Assembly: GCA_017552435.1 (NCBI GenBank)
Contig: JAFZPZ010000083.1
Location: 1 to 44,580 of the forward strand
Direction of reading: 5' to 3'
Source: Bacteroidaceae bacterium
Lineage (GTDB): Bacteria; Bacteroidota; Bacteroidia; Bacteroidales; Bacteroidaceae
DNA: 44,580 nt
In this document: one piece after another, positions 35,066-42,969 of the stretch
Layout: each line of letters begins with the position of its first letter
Numbering within the stretch: the stretch's first letter is position 1
Translations under genes and position numbers: made by a program
Notes under the pieces: model-generated
The model's database searches: none
The model's input: only the letters and a program-made list of their open reading frames with translations
Told to the model about the DNA's origin: nothing

Positions 35066-35141
35066 TGGAGCGGAAAACGAGACTCGAACTCGCGACCCCA
35101 ACCTTGGCAAGGTTGTGCTCTACCAACTGAGCTATTTCCGC
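35066..35141 (-). tRNA. tRNA-Gly (anticodon GCC)
   Basis: A 76-nt tRNA with encoded CCA (35066-35068). Acceptor GCGGAAA with TTTCCGC, D arm AGCTCAGTTGGTAGAGC, anticodon loop TTGCCAA, and T loop TTCGAGT. Middle gene of the cluster. Confidence 0.96.
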
Positions 35142-35152
35142 CTGACATTGTG

Positions 35153-35234
35153 TGAAGAGGAGGAGACTCGAACTCCCACGCCTCGCGGCACTACCACCTC
35201 AAAGTAGCGCGTCTACCAATTCCGCCACCTCTCC
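35153..35234 (-). tRNA. tRNA-Leu (anticodon GAG)
   Basis: An 82-nt type II tRNA without encoded CCA. Acceptor GGAGAGG with CCTCTTC (one G-U), anticodon loop TTGAGGT, variable arm TGCCGCGAGGCGTG nearly identical to that of the downstream tRNA-Leu(CAG), suggesting duplication. First gene of the cluster. Confidence 0.94.
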
Positions 35235-35395
35235 AAACGAATGTTTTTTCAGTAAATTCAGTGCCTTTTCAGGGGCTCCGTCAGTGCCATTCCTCCGAAT
35301 TGGCCTTGCAAGGACAGCGCAAACCGAACACAAAAGAGCTTGCTTTTTGTTGAGGTGCAGCCTGTTCTCGCAGCGCAATTTTGTTTTTTGCGCTG

Positions 35396-35426
35396 CAAAT
35401 GTACAGCTTTTTTTGAAACCAGCAAA
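35396..35426 (-). promoter_or_regulatory. promoter of the tRNA cluster
   Basis: On the minus strand, TTTG (35426-35423), a 19-nt spacer and TACATTTG (35403-35396), about 160 nt before the first tRNA. It is divergent from the promoter of the flavodoxin-like gene. The 357-base gap 35235-35591 holds these two promoters, one palindromic element and a short heptad array, and no gene. Confidence 0.75.
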
Positions 35427-35476
35427 ACTTTCTTGCACTTTTTTACTCCATTACCGGAAAATTTAACAGCAAAAGC

Positions 35477-35508
35477 CTTGCGAGACCTTATTTTTTGTAG
35501 TACCTTTG
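35477..35508 (+). promoter_or_regulatory. promoter of the flavodoxin-like lipoprotein gene
   Basis: CTTG (35477-35480), a 20-nt spacer and TACCTTTG (35501-35508). The ATG is at 35592. Confidence 0.65.
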
Positions 35509-35540
35509 CCACGCGAATACAAGGAAGAATTAAAAATCAG

Positions 35541-35586
35541 GACCCCCTAACCCCTAGGGGGAATCAGTGAAAAATTAAGAATTAAG
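35541..35586 (+). repeat. palindromic element followed by a short heptad array
   Basis: 35541-35561 reads GACCCCCTAACCCCTAGGGGG (flank plus CCCCTAGGGG palindrome). 35573-35586 is AATTAAG twice, 5 nt before the ATG at 35592. Same composite order (palindrome then heptads) as at 39899-39966. Confidence 0.75.
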
Positions 35587-35591
35587 ATAAT

Positions 35592-36425
35592 ATGAAAACT
35601 TTAGCATTGACTTTGGGACTGGCAGCAGCCGCGATGATGGTTGCTTCATGCAGTCCGGCGCCGAAAGAGCAGAAAGCTCTGGTGATTTACTACTCGCAGA
35701 CTTCGAACACAGAAACGGTGGCCCAAGAAATCGCCTCCCGACTGAATGCAGACATCGAGGAAATTGTGTCTGCAGAACCCTACGACGGGGATTTCCAAGC
35801 TACAATCGAGCGCTGCATGAAGGAACGCGAACAGGGTATCACCCCCGACATCCTGCCCATCACAGCCGACCTCGCGAAATACGACGTCATCTTCCTGGGC
35901 TATCCCATCTGGTTCGGAACTTACGCCCCGCCAATGAAGGCATTTCTGAGTCAGGTGGATCTGAGCGGCAAGAAAGTGGTGCCCTTCTGTACCTTCGGTA
36001 GCGGCGGACTGGAATCCAGCATAAAAGACCTGGCCGAAGCGCAGCCCAATGCCGAGATTCTGCCCGGCTATGGTGTTCGTGCAGCACGCATGGATGCCGT
36101 TTGCGACGAGGTGGACCGTTTCCTGAAAGCTGGCGGCTTCATCGAGGGTGAGTATGTTCAGTCCGAGGAATTCCCCGAACAGCACGAAGTTAGCGAGGAG
36201 GAAGCCGAGATTTTCAATGCTGCTGTGGGCGACTATCCGATGATGCACGCCCAGGCCAAGACAGTTGCCGCACGCGAGGTTCCCGATGGCACCGAGTATC
36301 TCTTCACGGCTGTCGATTTGCCCCGCGAGGAAGGTTCCAAGATGCCCCCTGCTGGCGAAATGAGGGTCTATGTCCTGGTGAAAAACGGCGAAGAACCCGT
36401 ATTCACAAGAGTGGTGAGAAATTAA
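35592..36425 (+). CDS. flavodoxin-like lipoprotein
   Basis: A 277-aa protein with a lipobox VASC (Cys20). Residues 29-170 form a flavodoxin fold: the FMN phosphate loop YYSQTSNTET (33-42), a YDVIFLGYPIWFGTYAPPMKAFL segment and FCTFGSGGLESS. The family includes exported flavodoxins and flavin-dependent reductases of the envelope; the electron donor is unknown. A C-terminal domain of about 90 residues (from EEFPEQHEVSEEEAE onward) is extra and I do not recognise it. The gene has its own promoter and is followed by facing heptad arrays. Confidence 0.82.
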   Translation: MKTLALTLGLAAAAMMVASCSPAPKEQKALVIYYSQTSNTETVAQEIASRLNADIEEIVSAEPYDGDFQATIERCMKEREQGITPDILPITADLAKYDVIFLGYPIWFGTYAPPMKAFLSQVDLSGKKVVPFCTFGSGGLESSIKDLAEAQPNAEILPGYGVRAARMDAVCDEVDRFLKAGGFIEGEYVQSEEFPEQHEVSEEEAEIFNAAVGDYPMMHAQAKTVAAREVPDGTEYLFTAVDLPREEGSKMPPAGEMRVYVLVKNGEEPVFTRVVRN

Positions 36426-36427
36426 AG

Positions 36428-36503
36428 GACAACAGACAACTGACTTCCGCCTGCATCCATGAAAGGGAAAAAGACAGTTGTCAATAGTCTATAGTCTGTA
36501 GTC
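36428..36503. repeat. facing inverted heptad arrays
   Basis: Left array 36428-36448: GACAACA, GACAACT, GACTTCC. Right array 36473-36503: GACAGTT, GTCAATA, GTCTATA, GTCTGTA, GTC, which reads on the minus strand as GACTACA, GACTATA, GACTATT, GACAACT. The two are related inverted copies around a 24-nt spacer. It lies between the flavodoxin-like gene and the SIMPL gene, whose ATG is 25 nt further on. Confidence 0.8.
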
Positions 36504-36528
36504 AAAAAAAAACTTAAAATATTAAAAT

Positions 36529-37248
36529 ATGAAAGACCATTTTAAATATGTGGGTGAGGCGCTGATTCTCGCCATTGGGCTCTTCCTGGCTGGAGGTGCC
36601 ATCAGAAACGGTATTGTGCAGTTCAAGGAAATGGACCGCACCGTGACAGCTAAAGGACTTTCGGAGAAAGAGGTGAAGGCAGACAAGGTGACTTGGCCCC
36701 TGAAGTTCAAAGAACTGGGCAACGACCCTGCCGAACTCTACGAAACCATCGCAAATGACACACGTATCATCGTGGACTTCCTGAAAGCAAACGGCATTAG
36801 CGACGAGGAAATCACGCAGACACCGCCACAAATGGTTGACCAACAGGCTAATATGAGCTATAGCAGCGAGACTGTTCGCTACCGCTACAAAGCAAATTGC
36901 GTAGTGACCGTCGTGAGCAAGAACGTGGATCTCGTGCGCAAGCTCGTCACCAAACAGGCTGATCTGATGCGACAAGGCGTCACTATCATCGGCAACGAGT
37001 ACGATGACAATGGAGACGTGAGCTACGAATTCACCGGTCTCAACACCATCAAGCCCGAGATGATTGCTGAAGCTACAAAGAATGCCCGCAAGACTGCAGA
37101 ACGCTTCGCTGAGGACTCTGACAGCAAGCTGGGCAAGATTCGCACAGCCGACCAAGGTCAGTTCAGCATCGAAAACCGCGACCAGAACACGCCCTGGCTG
37201 AAAAATGTGCGCGTTGTTACCACCGTGGTTTATTACCTGAAAGATTAA
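36529..37248 (+). CDS. SIMPL domain (DUF541) protein
   Basis: A 239-aa protein with one N-terminal membrane helix (about 9-25, [16 protein letters not shown]). The SIMPL domain is recognised by the start [24 protein letters not shown], then [15 protein letters not shown] and the C-terminal [16 protein letters not shown]. These are periplasmic or membrane-anchored proteins of unclear function. The stop is two bases from the trpB ATG, so it is almost certainly cotranscribed with the trp operon. That is an unusual partner with no known metabolic link. Confidence 0.85.
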   Translation: MKDHFKYVGEALILAIGLFLAGGAIRNGIVQFKEMDRTVTAKGLSEKEVKADKVTWPLKFKELGNDPAELYETIANDTRIIVDFLKANGISDEEITQTPPQMVDQQANMSYSSETVRYRYKANCVVTVVSKNVDLVRKLVTKQADLMRQGVTIIGNEYDDNGDVSYEFTGLNTIKPEMIAEATKNARKTAERFAEDSDSKLGKIRTADQGQFSIENRDQNTPWLKNVRVVTTVVYYLKD

Positions 37249-37250
37249 AG

Positions 37251-38432
37251 ATGAATTCATATAAAGTAGGGCCGGATGGCTTTTACGGTCAGTTCGGCGG
37301 TGCCTACGTCCCGGAGATTCTCTACGGAACACTGGAGACGTTGCGCAACAGTTATCAGGATATCATAGACAGCGAGGAGTTTTTAGGGGAGTATTACCAG
37401 TTGCTGCGCGACTATGTGGGTCGTCCCAGCCCGCTCTATTATGCCCGTCGCATGAGCGAGAAATACGGCTGCCGACTCTACCTGAAGCGCGAAGACCTGA
37501 ACCACACAGGTGCTCACAAGATAAACAATGCCATCGGTCAAATCCTCTTGGCCCGCAGGATGGGCAAAAAGCGCATCATTGCCGAGACGGGAGCAGGGCA
37601 GCACGGAGTCGCAACTGCTACAGTCTGCGCCCTGATGGGAATGCCTTGCCGCGTCTATATGGGTGCTCTGGACGTTGAACGCCAGCACATCAATGTGGAA
37701 CGCATGAAGATGCTCGGAGCCGAGGTGTTCCCCGTTCAGAGTGGCAACAAGACCCTGAAAGATGCGACCAATGAAGCCATCCGCGACTGGTGCTGCCATC
37801 CGAGCGACACTTTCTACATCATAGGCAGTACAGTAGGGCCTCACCCCTACCCCGAAATGGTCGCAAAACTGCAGAGCGTCATCAGCAAGGAAATTAAGTT
37901 CCAGCTTCAGGAAAAGGAGGGTCGCGACTGGCCCGATTACCTCATCGCTTGTGTGGGTGGCGGCAGTAATGCGGCGGGCACCATCTACCATTACCTTGAT
38001 GACGAGCGCGTGAAGCTCGTTCTCAGCGAAGCAGGCGGGAAAGGTATGGATACAGATATGACGGCAGCATCGCTGAACATCGGGACAGTCGGCATCCTGC
38101 ACGGCAGCCGCATCAAAGTGATGCAGACAGACGACGGTCAAATCATCGAGCCTTACAGCATTAGCGCAGGCCTCGACTATCCCGGCACAGGTCCTATGCA
38201 CTGTAACCTCTTCGAGACAGGCCGTGCCAAAGTTTATGCAGTCAACGACGACGAGGCGCTGCAGGCAGCCTTCGAGCTGACGCGACTGGAGGGCATCATC
38301 CCGGCTTTGGAGAGCAGTCATGCTCTGGCTCTGCTGCCCAAATTGCAGTTCAAGCCCGAAGATGTTGTCGTGCTGACCGTCAGCGGAAGAGGAGATAAAG
38401 ACCTGGGAACCTATTTAGTTCATAGTTCATAA
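37251..38432 (+). CDS. trpB: tryptophan synthase beta subunit
   Basis: A 393-aa PLP enzyme that joins indole and serine. PLP lysine Lys90 in [27 protein letters not shown], the phosphate loop GGGSNAAG and SGRGDKD at the end. Standard length and single start. The stop codon and last residues (VHSS) are supplied by a heptad array (38417-38451). First enzyme gene of a complete trpBEGDCFA operon. Confidence 0.97.
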   Translation: MNSYKVGPDGFYGQFGGAYVPEILYGTLETLRNSYQDIIDSEEFLGEYYQLLRDYVGRPSPLYYARRMSEKYGCRLYLKREDLNHTGAHKINNAIGQILLARRMGKKRIIAETGAGQHGVATATVCALMGMPCRVYMGALDVERQHINVERMKMLGAEVFPVQSGNKTLKDATNEAIRDWCCHPSDTFYIIGSTVGPHPYPEMVAKLQSVISKEIKFQLQEKEGRDWPDYLIACVGGGSNAAGTIYHYLDDERVKLVLSEAGGKGMDTDMTAASLNIGTVGILHGSRIKVMQTDDGQIIEPYSISAGLDYPGTGPMHCNLFETGRAKVYAVNDDEALQAAFELTRLEGIIPALESSHALALLPKLQFKPEDVVVLTVSGRGDKDLGTYLVHSS

Positions 38433-38522
38433 TTCATAGTGCATAGTTGGGCTACGCAAAGAGAAACGTTTTGAACTATAAACTAAAATAACTATGAACT
38501 CATAACTATGAACTATAAATAC
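38417..38522. repeat. facing inverted heptad arrays covering the trpB stop and trpE start
   Basis: Left 38417-38451: AGTTCAT, AGTTCAT, AATTCAT, AGTGCAT, AGTTGGG. Right 38472-38522: TGAACTA, TAAACTA, a 9-nt unit AAATAACTA, TGAACTC, ATAACTA, TGAACTA, TAAATAC. AGTTCATAGTT (38417-38427) is an exact complement of AACTATGAACT at both 38490-38500 and 38504-38514. The latter contains the trpE ATG (38508). Confidence 0.85.
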
Positions 38523-39965
38523 CATACTGCGAGCAAGAAGATACTGGGCGACCTGATTACGCCTGTCAGCGCTTATCTGAAGGTGCGCGATGCCTATCCG
38601 CAAAGCGCCCTGATGGAAAGTTCCGACTATCACGGCGGAGAGAATGCCAAGTCCTTCATCGCGCTTCACCCTATTGCAAGTGTGAGCATCGAGCACGGCA
38701 CAGGCATCTGCCGTTTCCCTGACGGCAAGGAGACTCGCCATGAAATCAGCGAGACCTACGATACCGCAAGGCTCATCAATGATTTCCTGAGTCACTTCGA
38801 CATCGAGGGGAACGACGTTCAGTATTGCGGTCTGTACGGCTACACGACGTTCAACGCTGTCCGCTACTTTGAAAACATTGCCGTCAAGGACGAGACGCAA
38901 CCCGAGAACGATGCGCCAGACATGCTCTACATATTATATAAAGATGTCGTCGTGTTCGACCATTTCTGCAATGAACTGACGCTTATCGAACTGCTTGCCG
39001 ACGGTGAAGAAGACGACCTCGACCAGCTGGAGCGCGACCTGGGCAGCCGCAACTACCAGACTTACGATTTCCATCCCGTCGGGGATTTCTGGAGCACCTT
39101 GACCGACGACGAGCACCGCAAGAACATCCGTCGCGGCATTGCCCATTGTCTGCGAGGAGATGTCTTCCAGATTGTACTGTCTCGCCGCTTCAAGCAACGC
39201 TACGAAGGCGATGACTTCAAGCTCTACCGCGCTCTGCGGAGTATCAACCCCAGCCCTTATCTTTTTTACTTCGACTTCGGAGGCTTCCGCATCTTCGGAT
39301 CTTCGCCCGAGACGCATTGCCGCATCGAGAACCGCCGCGCCTACATCGACCCCATTGCCGGCACAACGAAACGAACCGGCAACAGCGAGACCGACCGCAA
39401 GAATGCAGAATATCTGCGCAACGACCCAAAGGAGAATGCCGAACATGTCATGCTGGTCGATTTGGCCCGAAACGACCTTTCGCGCAACTGCCACGATGTC
39501 AAGGTCGATTTCTACAAAGACATGCAGTTCTATAGCCACGTAATCCATCTGGTGAGCCGCGTCAGCGGAGAACTGGACGAAGGCGCAGATCCCATCAAGG
39601 CATTTATCGACACGTTCCCGGCAGGCACTTTGTCGGGTGCTCCTAAAGTGCGCGCTATGCAACTCATCTCGGAATACGAACCGCATAATCGCGGTGCATA
39701 CGGCGGCTGCATCGGCTTTATAGGCTTCGAGGGCAACCTCAACCAGGCCATCACGATACGCACCTTCGTCAGCCGCAACAACGAACTTTGGTTCCAAGCG
39801 GGCGGCGGCATCGTAGCCAAGAGCGATGTGGAGTACGAACTCCAAGAAGTCAACAACAAGCTGGGCGCTTTGCGCAAAGCCATCGAAATAGCAGGAGGGA
39901 CCCCCTCTAACTCCCCCTTTAGGGGGAGAAACAATGGTCAATGTTCAATGGTCAATGTTCAATAA
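38508..39965 (+). CDS. trpE: anthranilate synthase component I
   Basis: A 485-aa chorismate-utilising enzyme that makes anthranilate with TrpG-supplied ammonia. A feedback-site-like LMESS (35-39) matches the LLES tryptophan-binding motif of TrpE. The catalytic domain contains DPIAGTTKRTGN, ENAEHVMLVDLARNDL and AGTLSGAPKVRAMQLI (about 372-387). The native fold seems to end near KAIEIAGG (about 464). The last 21 residues (TPSNSPFRGRNNGQ and following) are encoded by the composite repeat at 39899-39966, which also supplies the stop. The start codon is inside a heptad array and could be masked by pairing with the trpB end. Confidence 0.95.
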   Translation: MNYKYHTASKKILGDLITPVSAYLKVRDAYPQSALMESSDYHGGENAKSFIALHPIASVSIEHGTGICRFPDGKETRHEISETYDTARLINDFLSHFDIEGNDVQYCGLYGYTTFNAVRYFENIAVKDETQPENDAPDMLYILYKDVVVFDHFCNELTLIELLADGEEDDLDQLERDLGSRNYQTYDFHPVGDFWSTLTDDEHRKNIRRGIAHCLRGDVFQIVLSRRFKQRYEGDDFKLYRALRSINPSPYLFYFDFGGFRIFGSSPETHCRIENRRAYIDPIAGTTKRTGNSETDRKNAEYLRNDPKENAEHVMLVDLARNDLSRNCHDVKVDFYKDMQFYSHVIHLVSRVSGELDEGADPIKAFIDTFPAGTLSGAPKVRAMQLISEYEPHNRGAYGGCIGFIGFEGNLNQAITIRTFVSRNNELWFQAGGGIVAKSDVEYELQEVNNKLGALRKAIEIAGGTPSNSPFRGRNNGQCSMVNVQ

Positions 39966-39966
39966 A
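39899..39966 (+). repeat. composite repeat: palindromic element plus heptad array at the trpE-trpG junction
   Basis: 39899-39928 is GACCCCCTCTAA then palindrome CTCCCCCTTTAGGGGGAG. 39932-39966 is CAATGGT, CAATGTT, CAATGGT, CAATGTT, CAATAAA. It corresponds to the reverse complement of 5063-5123 in the papain-like gene. It encodes the TrpE tail and stop and ends 4 nt before the trpG ATG. Confidence 0.88.
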
Positions 39967-39969
39967 ATC

Positions 39970-40533
39970 ATGAAGATCGTCATCATAGATAACTACGACT
40001 CGTTCACCTACAACCTGAGTCACTTGGTAAAAGAGCTTGGGGCGGAAGTGACCGTCTATCGCAACGATAAGTTCAAGATGTCGCAGCTCGAGGTCTTCGA
40101 CAAGATTATCCTCTCGCCAGGGCCAGGCATTCCGAGCGAGGCTGGCTTGCTGCTTGATGTCATCAAGACATACGCAGGAAAGAAACCCATACTGGGCGTC
40201 TGTCTCGGTCATCAGGCTATCGGCGAGTGCTTTGGCGGGAAGCTAACCAACCTCAGCGACGTCTATCACGGTGTAGCCACGCCCGTCACGTTGACTGCCG
40301 ACGACTATCTCTTCGAGGGACTCGGCAAACAGTTCGAAGTAGGCCGCTACCACTCATGGGTTGTGGATACCGACGGTTTCCCCGCCTGTCTCGAAGTGAC
40401 CAGCGTCAGCGATGAGGGCTACATCATGTCCCTCCGCCACCGAGAATACGACATCCGGGGCATCCAGTACCATCCCGAAAGTGTGCTAACCCCCGGCGGA
40501 CACACAATCATAAAGAATTGGTTAAAACACTAA
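39970..40533 (+). CDS. trpG: anthranilate synthase component II (glutamine amidotransferase)
   Basis: A 187-aa class I glutamine amidotransferase giving ammonia to TrpE. Nucleophile Cys78 in GVCLGHQAIGE, His168 and Glu170 in IQYHPES, and the oxyanion loop SPGPGIPSEAG. The open frame extends back to 39934 through the heptad array (MVNVQWSMFNKI), but MKIVIIDNYDSFTYN is the standard family start, so the ATG at 39970 is used. There is a 4-nt gap to trpE and a 2-nt gap to trpD. Confidence 0.96.
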   Translation: MKIVIIDNYDSFTYNLSHLVKELGAEVTVYRNDKFKMSQLEVFDKIILSPGPGIPSEAGLLLDVIKTYAGKKPILGVCLGHQAIGECFGGKLTNLSDVYHGVATPVTLTADDYLFEGLGKQFEVGRYHSWVVDTDGFPACLEVTSVSDEGYIMSLRHREYDIRGIQYHPESVLTPGGHTIIKNWLKH

Positions 40534-40535
40534 AT

Positions 40536-41531
40536 ATGAAGCAATACTTACAACGACTCATTGCCGGTGAAACTCTTTCACGGCAAGACACACATAACAT
40601 TCTGGTGGGCATCACGCGTGAGGCCTATCCCGCCGAACAGATTGCAGCTATGCTGACAGTTCTGCAGACAAGAGGCGCTACGGTCGATGAGTTGCTCGGC
40701 CTTCGCGACGGTTTGCTTGAGACAGGCAAGCGCATTGACCTCGGTAATCACGATACGCTCGATATCGTAGGAACTGGCGGTGACGGAAAGAACACCTTCA
40801 ACATCAGCACTTGCGCCAGCTTCGTTGTGGCAGGTGCGGGTTTCAAGGTCACCAAGCACGGTAATGGCGCAAGCACCAGCGTGAGTGGTGCCAGCAATGT
40901 TCTGATGGGGCACGGCGTGAAGTTCACGGATGATGAAGGTAAGCTTCGGCGTTCGCTCGACGAGGCAGGCATCTGCTACCTGCATGCACCGCTCTTCGCG
41001 AATGGCATGAAGTTCGTGGGCCCCATCCGCAAGGCCCTTGGTGTGCCGACCTGCTTCAACCTGCTTGGCCCCCTCATCAATCCCTGTTCGCCGAATAACT
41101 CCTTGCACGGCACTGCCACCCAGGCACAGCTTCGCCTCTATGCCAACATCCACCAGCACATCGGCGACAACTATGGTGTAGTGACCAGCTACGACGGCTA
41201 CGACGAGATTTCACTCACCAGCGGTTTCAAGTTCGTGACGCGCCACTTCGAGAAAGTCTATACCCCCATTGAAATGGGGCTCTCATACGTCAAGCCGGAG
41301 GAGATTTACGGTGGCTCGACTGCCGAGCAGGCGATGCAGATCTTCGACAATGTGCTCCAGAACAAAGCCACCCGCTCACAGACGGATGTGGTTGTAGCCA
41401 ATGCCGCCTGCGGTATCAGCCTGATGAACCCGAACCTCCCGATAACCGACACGGTGGCTATGGCTCGCGAATCCATCGAAAGTGGCAAAGCACTCAAATG
41501 CTTCAAGAAATTCATTGAACTGAACTCATAA
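40536..41531 (+). CDS. trpD: anthranilate phosphoribosyltransferase
   Basis: A 331-aa enzyme transferring phosphoribose from PRPP to anthranilate. PRPP loop GTGGDGKNTFNIST, KHGNGASTSVSGASNVL, GPIRKALGVPTCFNLLGPLINP, a full-length class. The open frame reaches back to a TTG at 40518, but the ATG at 40536, two bases after the trpG stop, is the normal start. Confidence 0.96.
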   Translation: MKQYLQRLIAGETLSRQDTHNILVGITREAYPAEQIAAMLTVLQTRGATVDELLGLRDGLLETGKRIDLGNHDTLDIVGTGGDGKNTFNISTCASFVVAGAGFKVTKHGNGASTSVSGASNVLMGHGVKFTDDEGKLRRSLDEAGICYLHAPLFANGMKFVGPIRKALGVPTCFNLLGPLINPCSPNNSLHGTATQAQLRLYANIHQHIGDNYGVVTSYDGYDEISLTSGFKFVTRHFEKVYTPIEMGLSYVKPEEIYGGSTAEQAMQIFDNVLQNKATRSQTDVVVANAACGISLMNPNLPITDTVAMARESIESGKALKCFKKFIELNS

Positions 41532-41545
41532 CGCCCATTTACCCC

Positions 41546-42283
41546 ATGGATATATTAGAGGAAATCATAGCGCATAAGTGCGAGGAGCTGGAGCGAATGC
41601 GCGCCAAGAAGCCTTCGCTGCGTCAAGCACTCCTCGACAGTCCTACCGGCATCATCGCCGAGTTCAAGCGCAAGAGTCCGTCGAAAGGTTGGATCAAGGA
41701 AGACGGTCGAGCCGACATCATCCCGCTGAGCTATCAGCAGAATGGTGCCGCCGCCCTCAGTATCCTAACCGACAAGAAGTACTTCGGCGGACACGATGAT
41801 TTTATCCGAGTTGCCCGTCAGTCAGGCGTAACAATACCCATACTGTACAAGAACTTCGTCATCGACAGGTTCCAACTCTATGAAGCTGTGCTCTGCGAAG
41901 CCTCCGCCGTGCTCCTCATTGCCGCCTGTTTAACCCGCGAACGCTGTGCAGAACTCATACAAACAGCGCATGAGCTCGGCTTGGAAGTCCTCCTCGAGAT
42001 GCACTCCGAAGACGAACTGGAGTACGCCGAACTGGAGCCTGACATCTGCGGTATCAACAACCGCAATCTGGGTTCGTTTGTGACGGATGTCGAAAATAGT
42101 TTCCGTCTCGCCAAGCTATTACCGAAGGATGCCGTAAAAGTCAGCGAAAGCGGCATCAGCAATCCCGACACCATCAAGCTCCTTCGCCAAGCAGGTTATC
42201 GCGGTTTCCTCATCGGCGAAACGTTCATGAAGACCGATGACCCAGGGCAGGCGCTCAAAGAGTTTATAGCCCAAATCCCATAA
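41546..42283 (+). CDS. trpC: indole-3-glycerol-phosphate synthase
   Basis: A 245-aa TIM-barrel enzyme converting CdRP to indole-3-glycerol phosphate. IAEFKRKSPSKGWI (37-50), LSILTDKKYFGG, LYKNFVID (the usual KDF is KNF here), ICGINNRNLGSF and VSESGIS. Standard monofunctional length, separate from TrpF. 14-nt gaps on both sides within the operon. Confidence 0.96.
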   Translation: MDILEEIIAHKCEELERMRAKKPSLRQALLDSPTGIIAEFKRKSPSKGWIKEDGRADIIPLSYQQNGAAALSILTDKKYFGGHDDFIRVARQSGVTIPILYKNFVIDRFQLYEAVLCEASAVLLIAACLTRERCAELIQTAHELGLEVLLEMHSEDELEYAELEPDICGINNRNLGSFVTDVENSFRLAKLLPKDAVKVSESGISNPDTIKLLRQAGYRGFLIGETFMKTDDPGQALKEFIAQIP

Positions 42284-42297
42284 GCCCTATTAGCCCC

Positions 42298-42936
42298 ATG
42301 AGCCCCATAATCAAAGTTTGCGGTATGCGCGATGCCGAGAACATCCGAGAGGTAGAAAGAATCGGTATCGACCTCATGGGCTTCATCTGCTGGGAACGCT
42401 CTCCGCGTTTTGTCAGCGAGGTACCGTCCTACCTGCCGAAATGTCCTCGCGTCGGTGTTTTCGTCAACCCTACGCTCGACTTTGTTTCGGAATGCTGCAA
42501 AGCCTTTGGTTTCAGCTATATCCAGCTTCACGGCAATGAATCGCCCGAATTCTGTCAAGAAGTTCGCCAACAGACAGGACTGAAAATCATCAAGGCATTT
42601 AGCATAGAGAACTCAACTGGTGCTATGGAAGCCTCCCCTTTAAGGGGAGGTTTGGTAGGGTCTTACGAAGGCATCGCCGACCTCTTTCTCTTCGACACAA
42701 AGGGCAAATCTATTGGCGGCAATGGCGAGAAATTCGACTGGAGCGTCCTTGAGGACTATCATGACGATACGCCCTTCCTGCTTTCTGGCGGTATCGGTCC
42801 TGAAGATGCAGAACGCCTCAAGCATTGGCGGCACCCAAAATGCATCGGCATCGATATCAACTCCTGCTTCGAGACAGCTCCGGGTATCAAAGATGTCGCA
42901 GCAATAGCAAAGTTCACGAGCAAACTGAAATCCTAA
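42298..42936 (+). CDS. trpF: phosphoribosylanthranilate isomerase with an in-frame repeat insertion
   Basis: A 212-aa TIM-barrel enzyme isomerising PRA to CdRP. Catalytic KVCGM (Cys8) at the start, a GFICWERSPRFV segment, VGVFVNP, YIQLHGNESPEF, KAFSI and the second catalytic Asp in LFLFDTKG (about 133). Residues 111-121 (EASPLRGGLVG), between KAFSI and FLFDT, are encoded by a palindromic repeat (42632-42662). The family normally has a short loop there, and the overall length is about 10 residues above typical. The frame is intact, so the enzyme is likely active with a longer loop. Confidence 0.95.
   Translation: MSPIIKVCGMRDAENIREVERIGIDLMGFICWERSPRFVSEVPSYLPKCPRVGVFVNPTLDFVSECCKAFGFSYIQLHGNESPEFCQEVRQQTGLKIIKAFSIENSTGAMEASPLRGGLVGSYEGIADLFLFDTKGKSIGGNGEKFDWSVLEDYHDDTPFLLSGGIGPEDAERLKHWRHPKCIGIDINSCFETAPGIKDVAAIAKFTSKLKS
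42632..42662 (-). repeat. short palindromic element inside trpF
   Basis: Palindrome CCTCCCCTTTAAGGGGAGG (42633-42651 or thereabouts) with a flank that reads GACCCTACCAAA on the minus strand. It is in frame and encodes SPLRGGLVG. Opposite orientation to the copy in trpE. Confidence 0.88.
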
Positions 42937-42969
42937 AATAATAAATCCTTAAATCATTAAATAATTGTC

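Noticed and set aside
34924-35570. Open frames of 65-104 aa over the tRNA cluster
   Set aside because: They are translations through the tRNA genes and promoter DNA.
36460-36495. trp leader peptide upstream of the SIMPL gene
   Set aside because: The only short ORF (MKGKKTVVNSL) has no tryptophan codons and no terminator/antiterminator pair follows.
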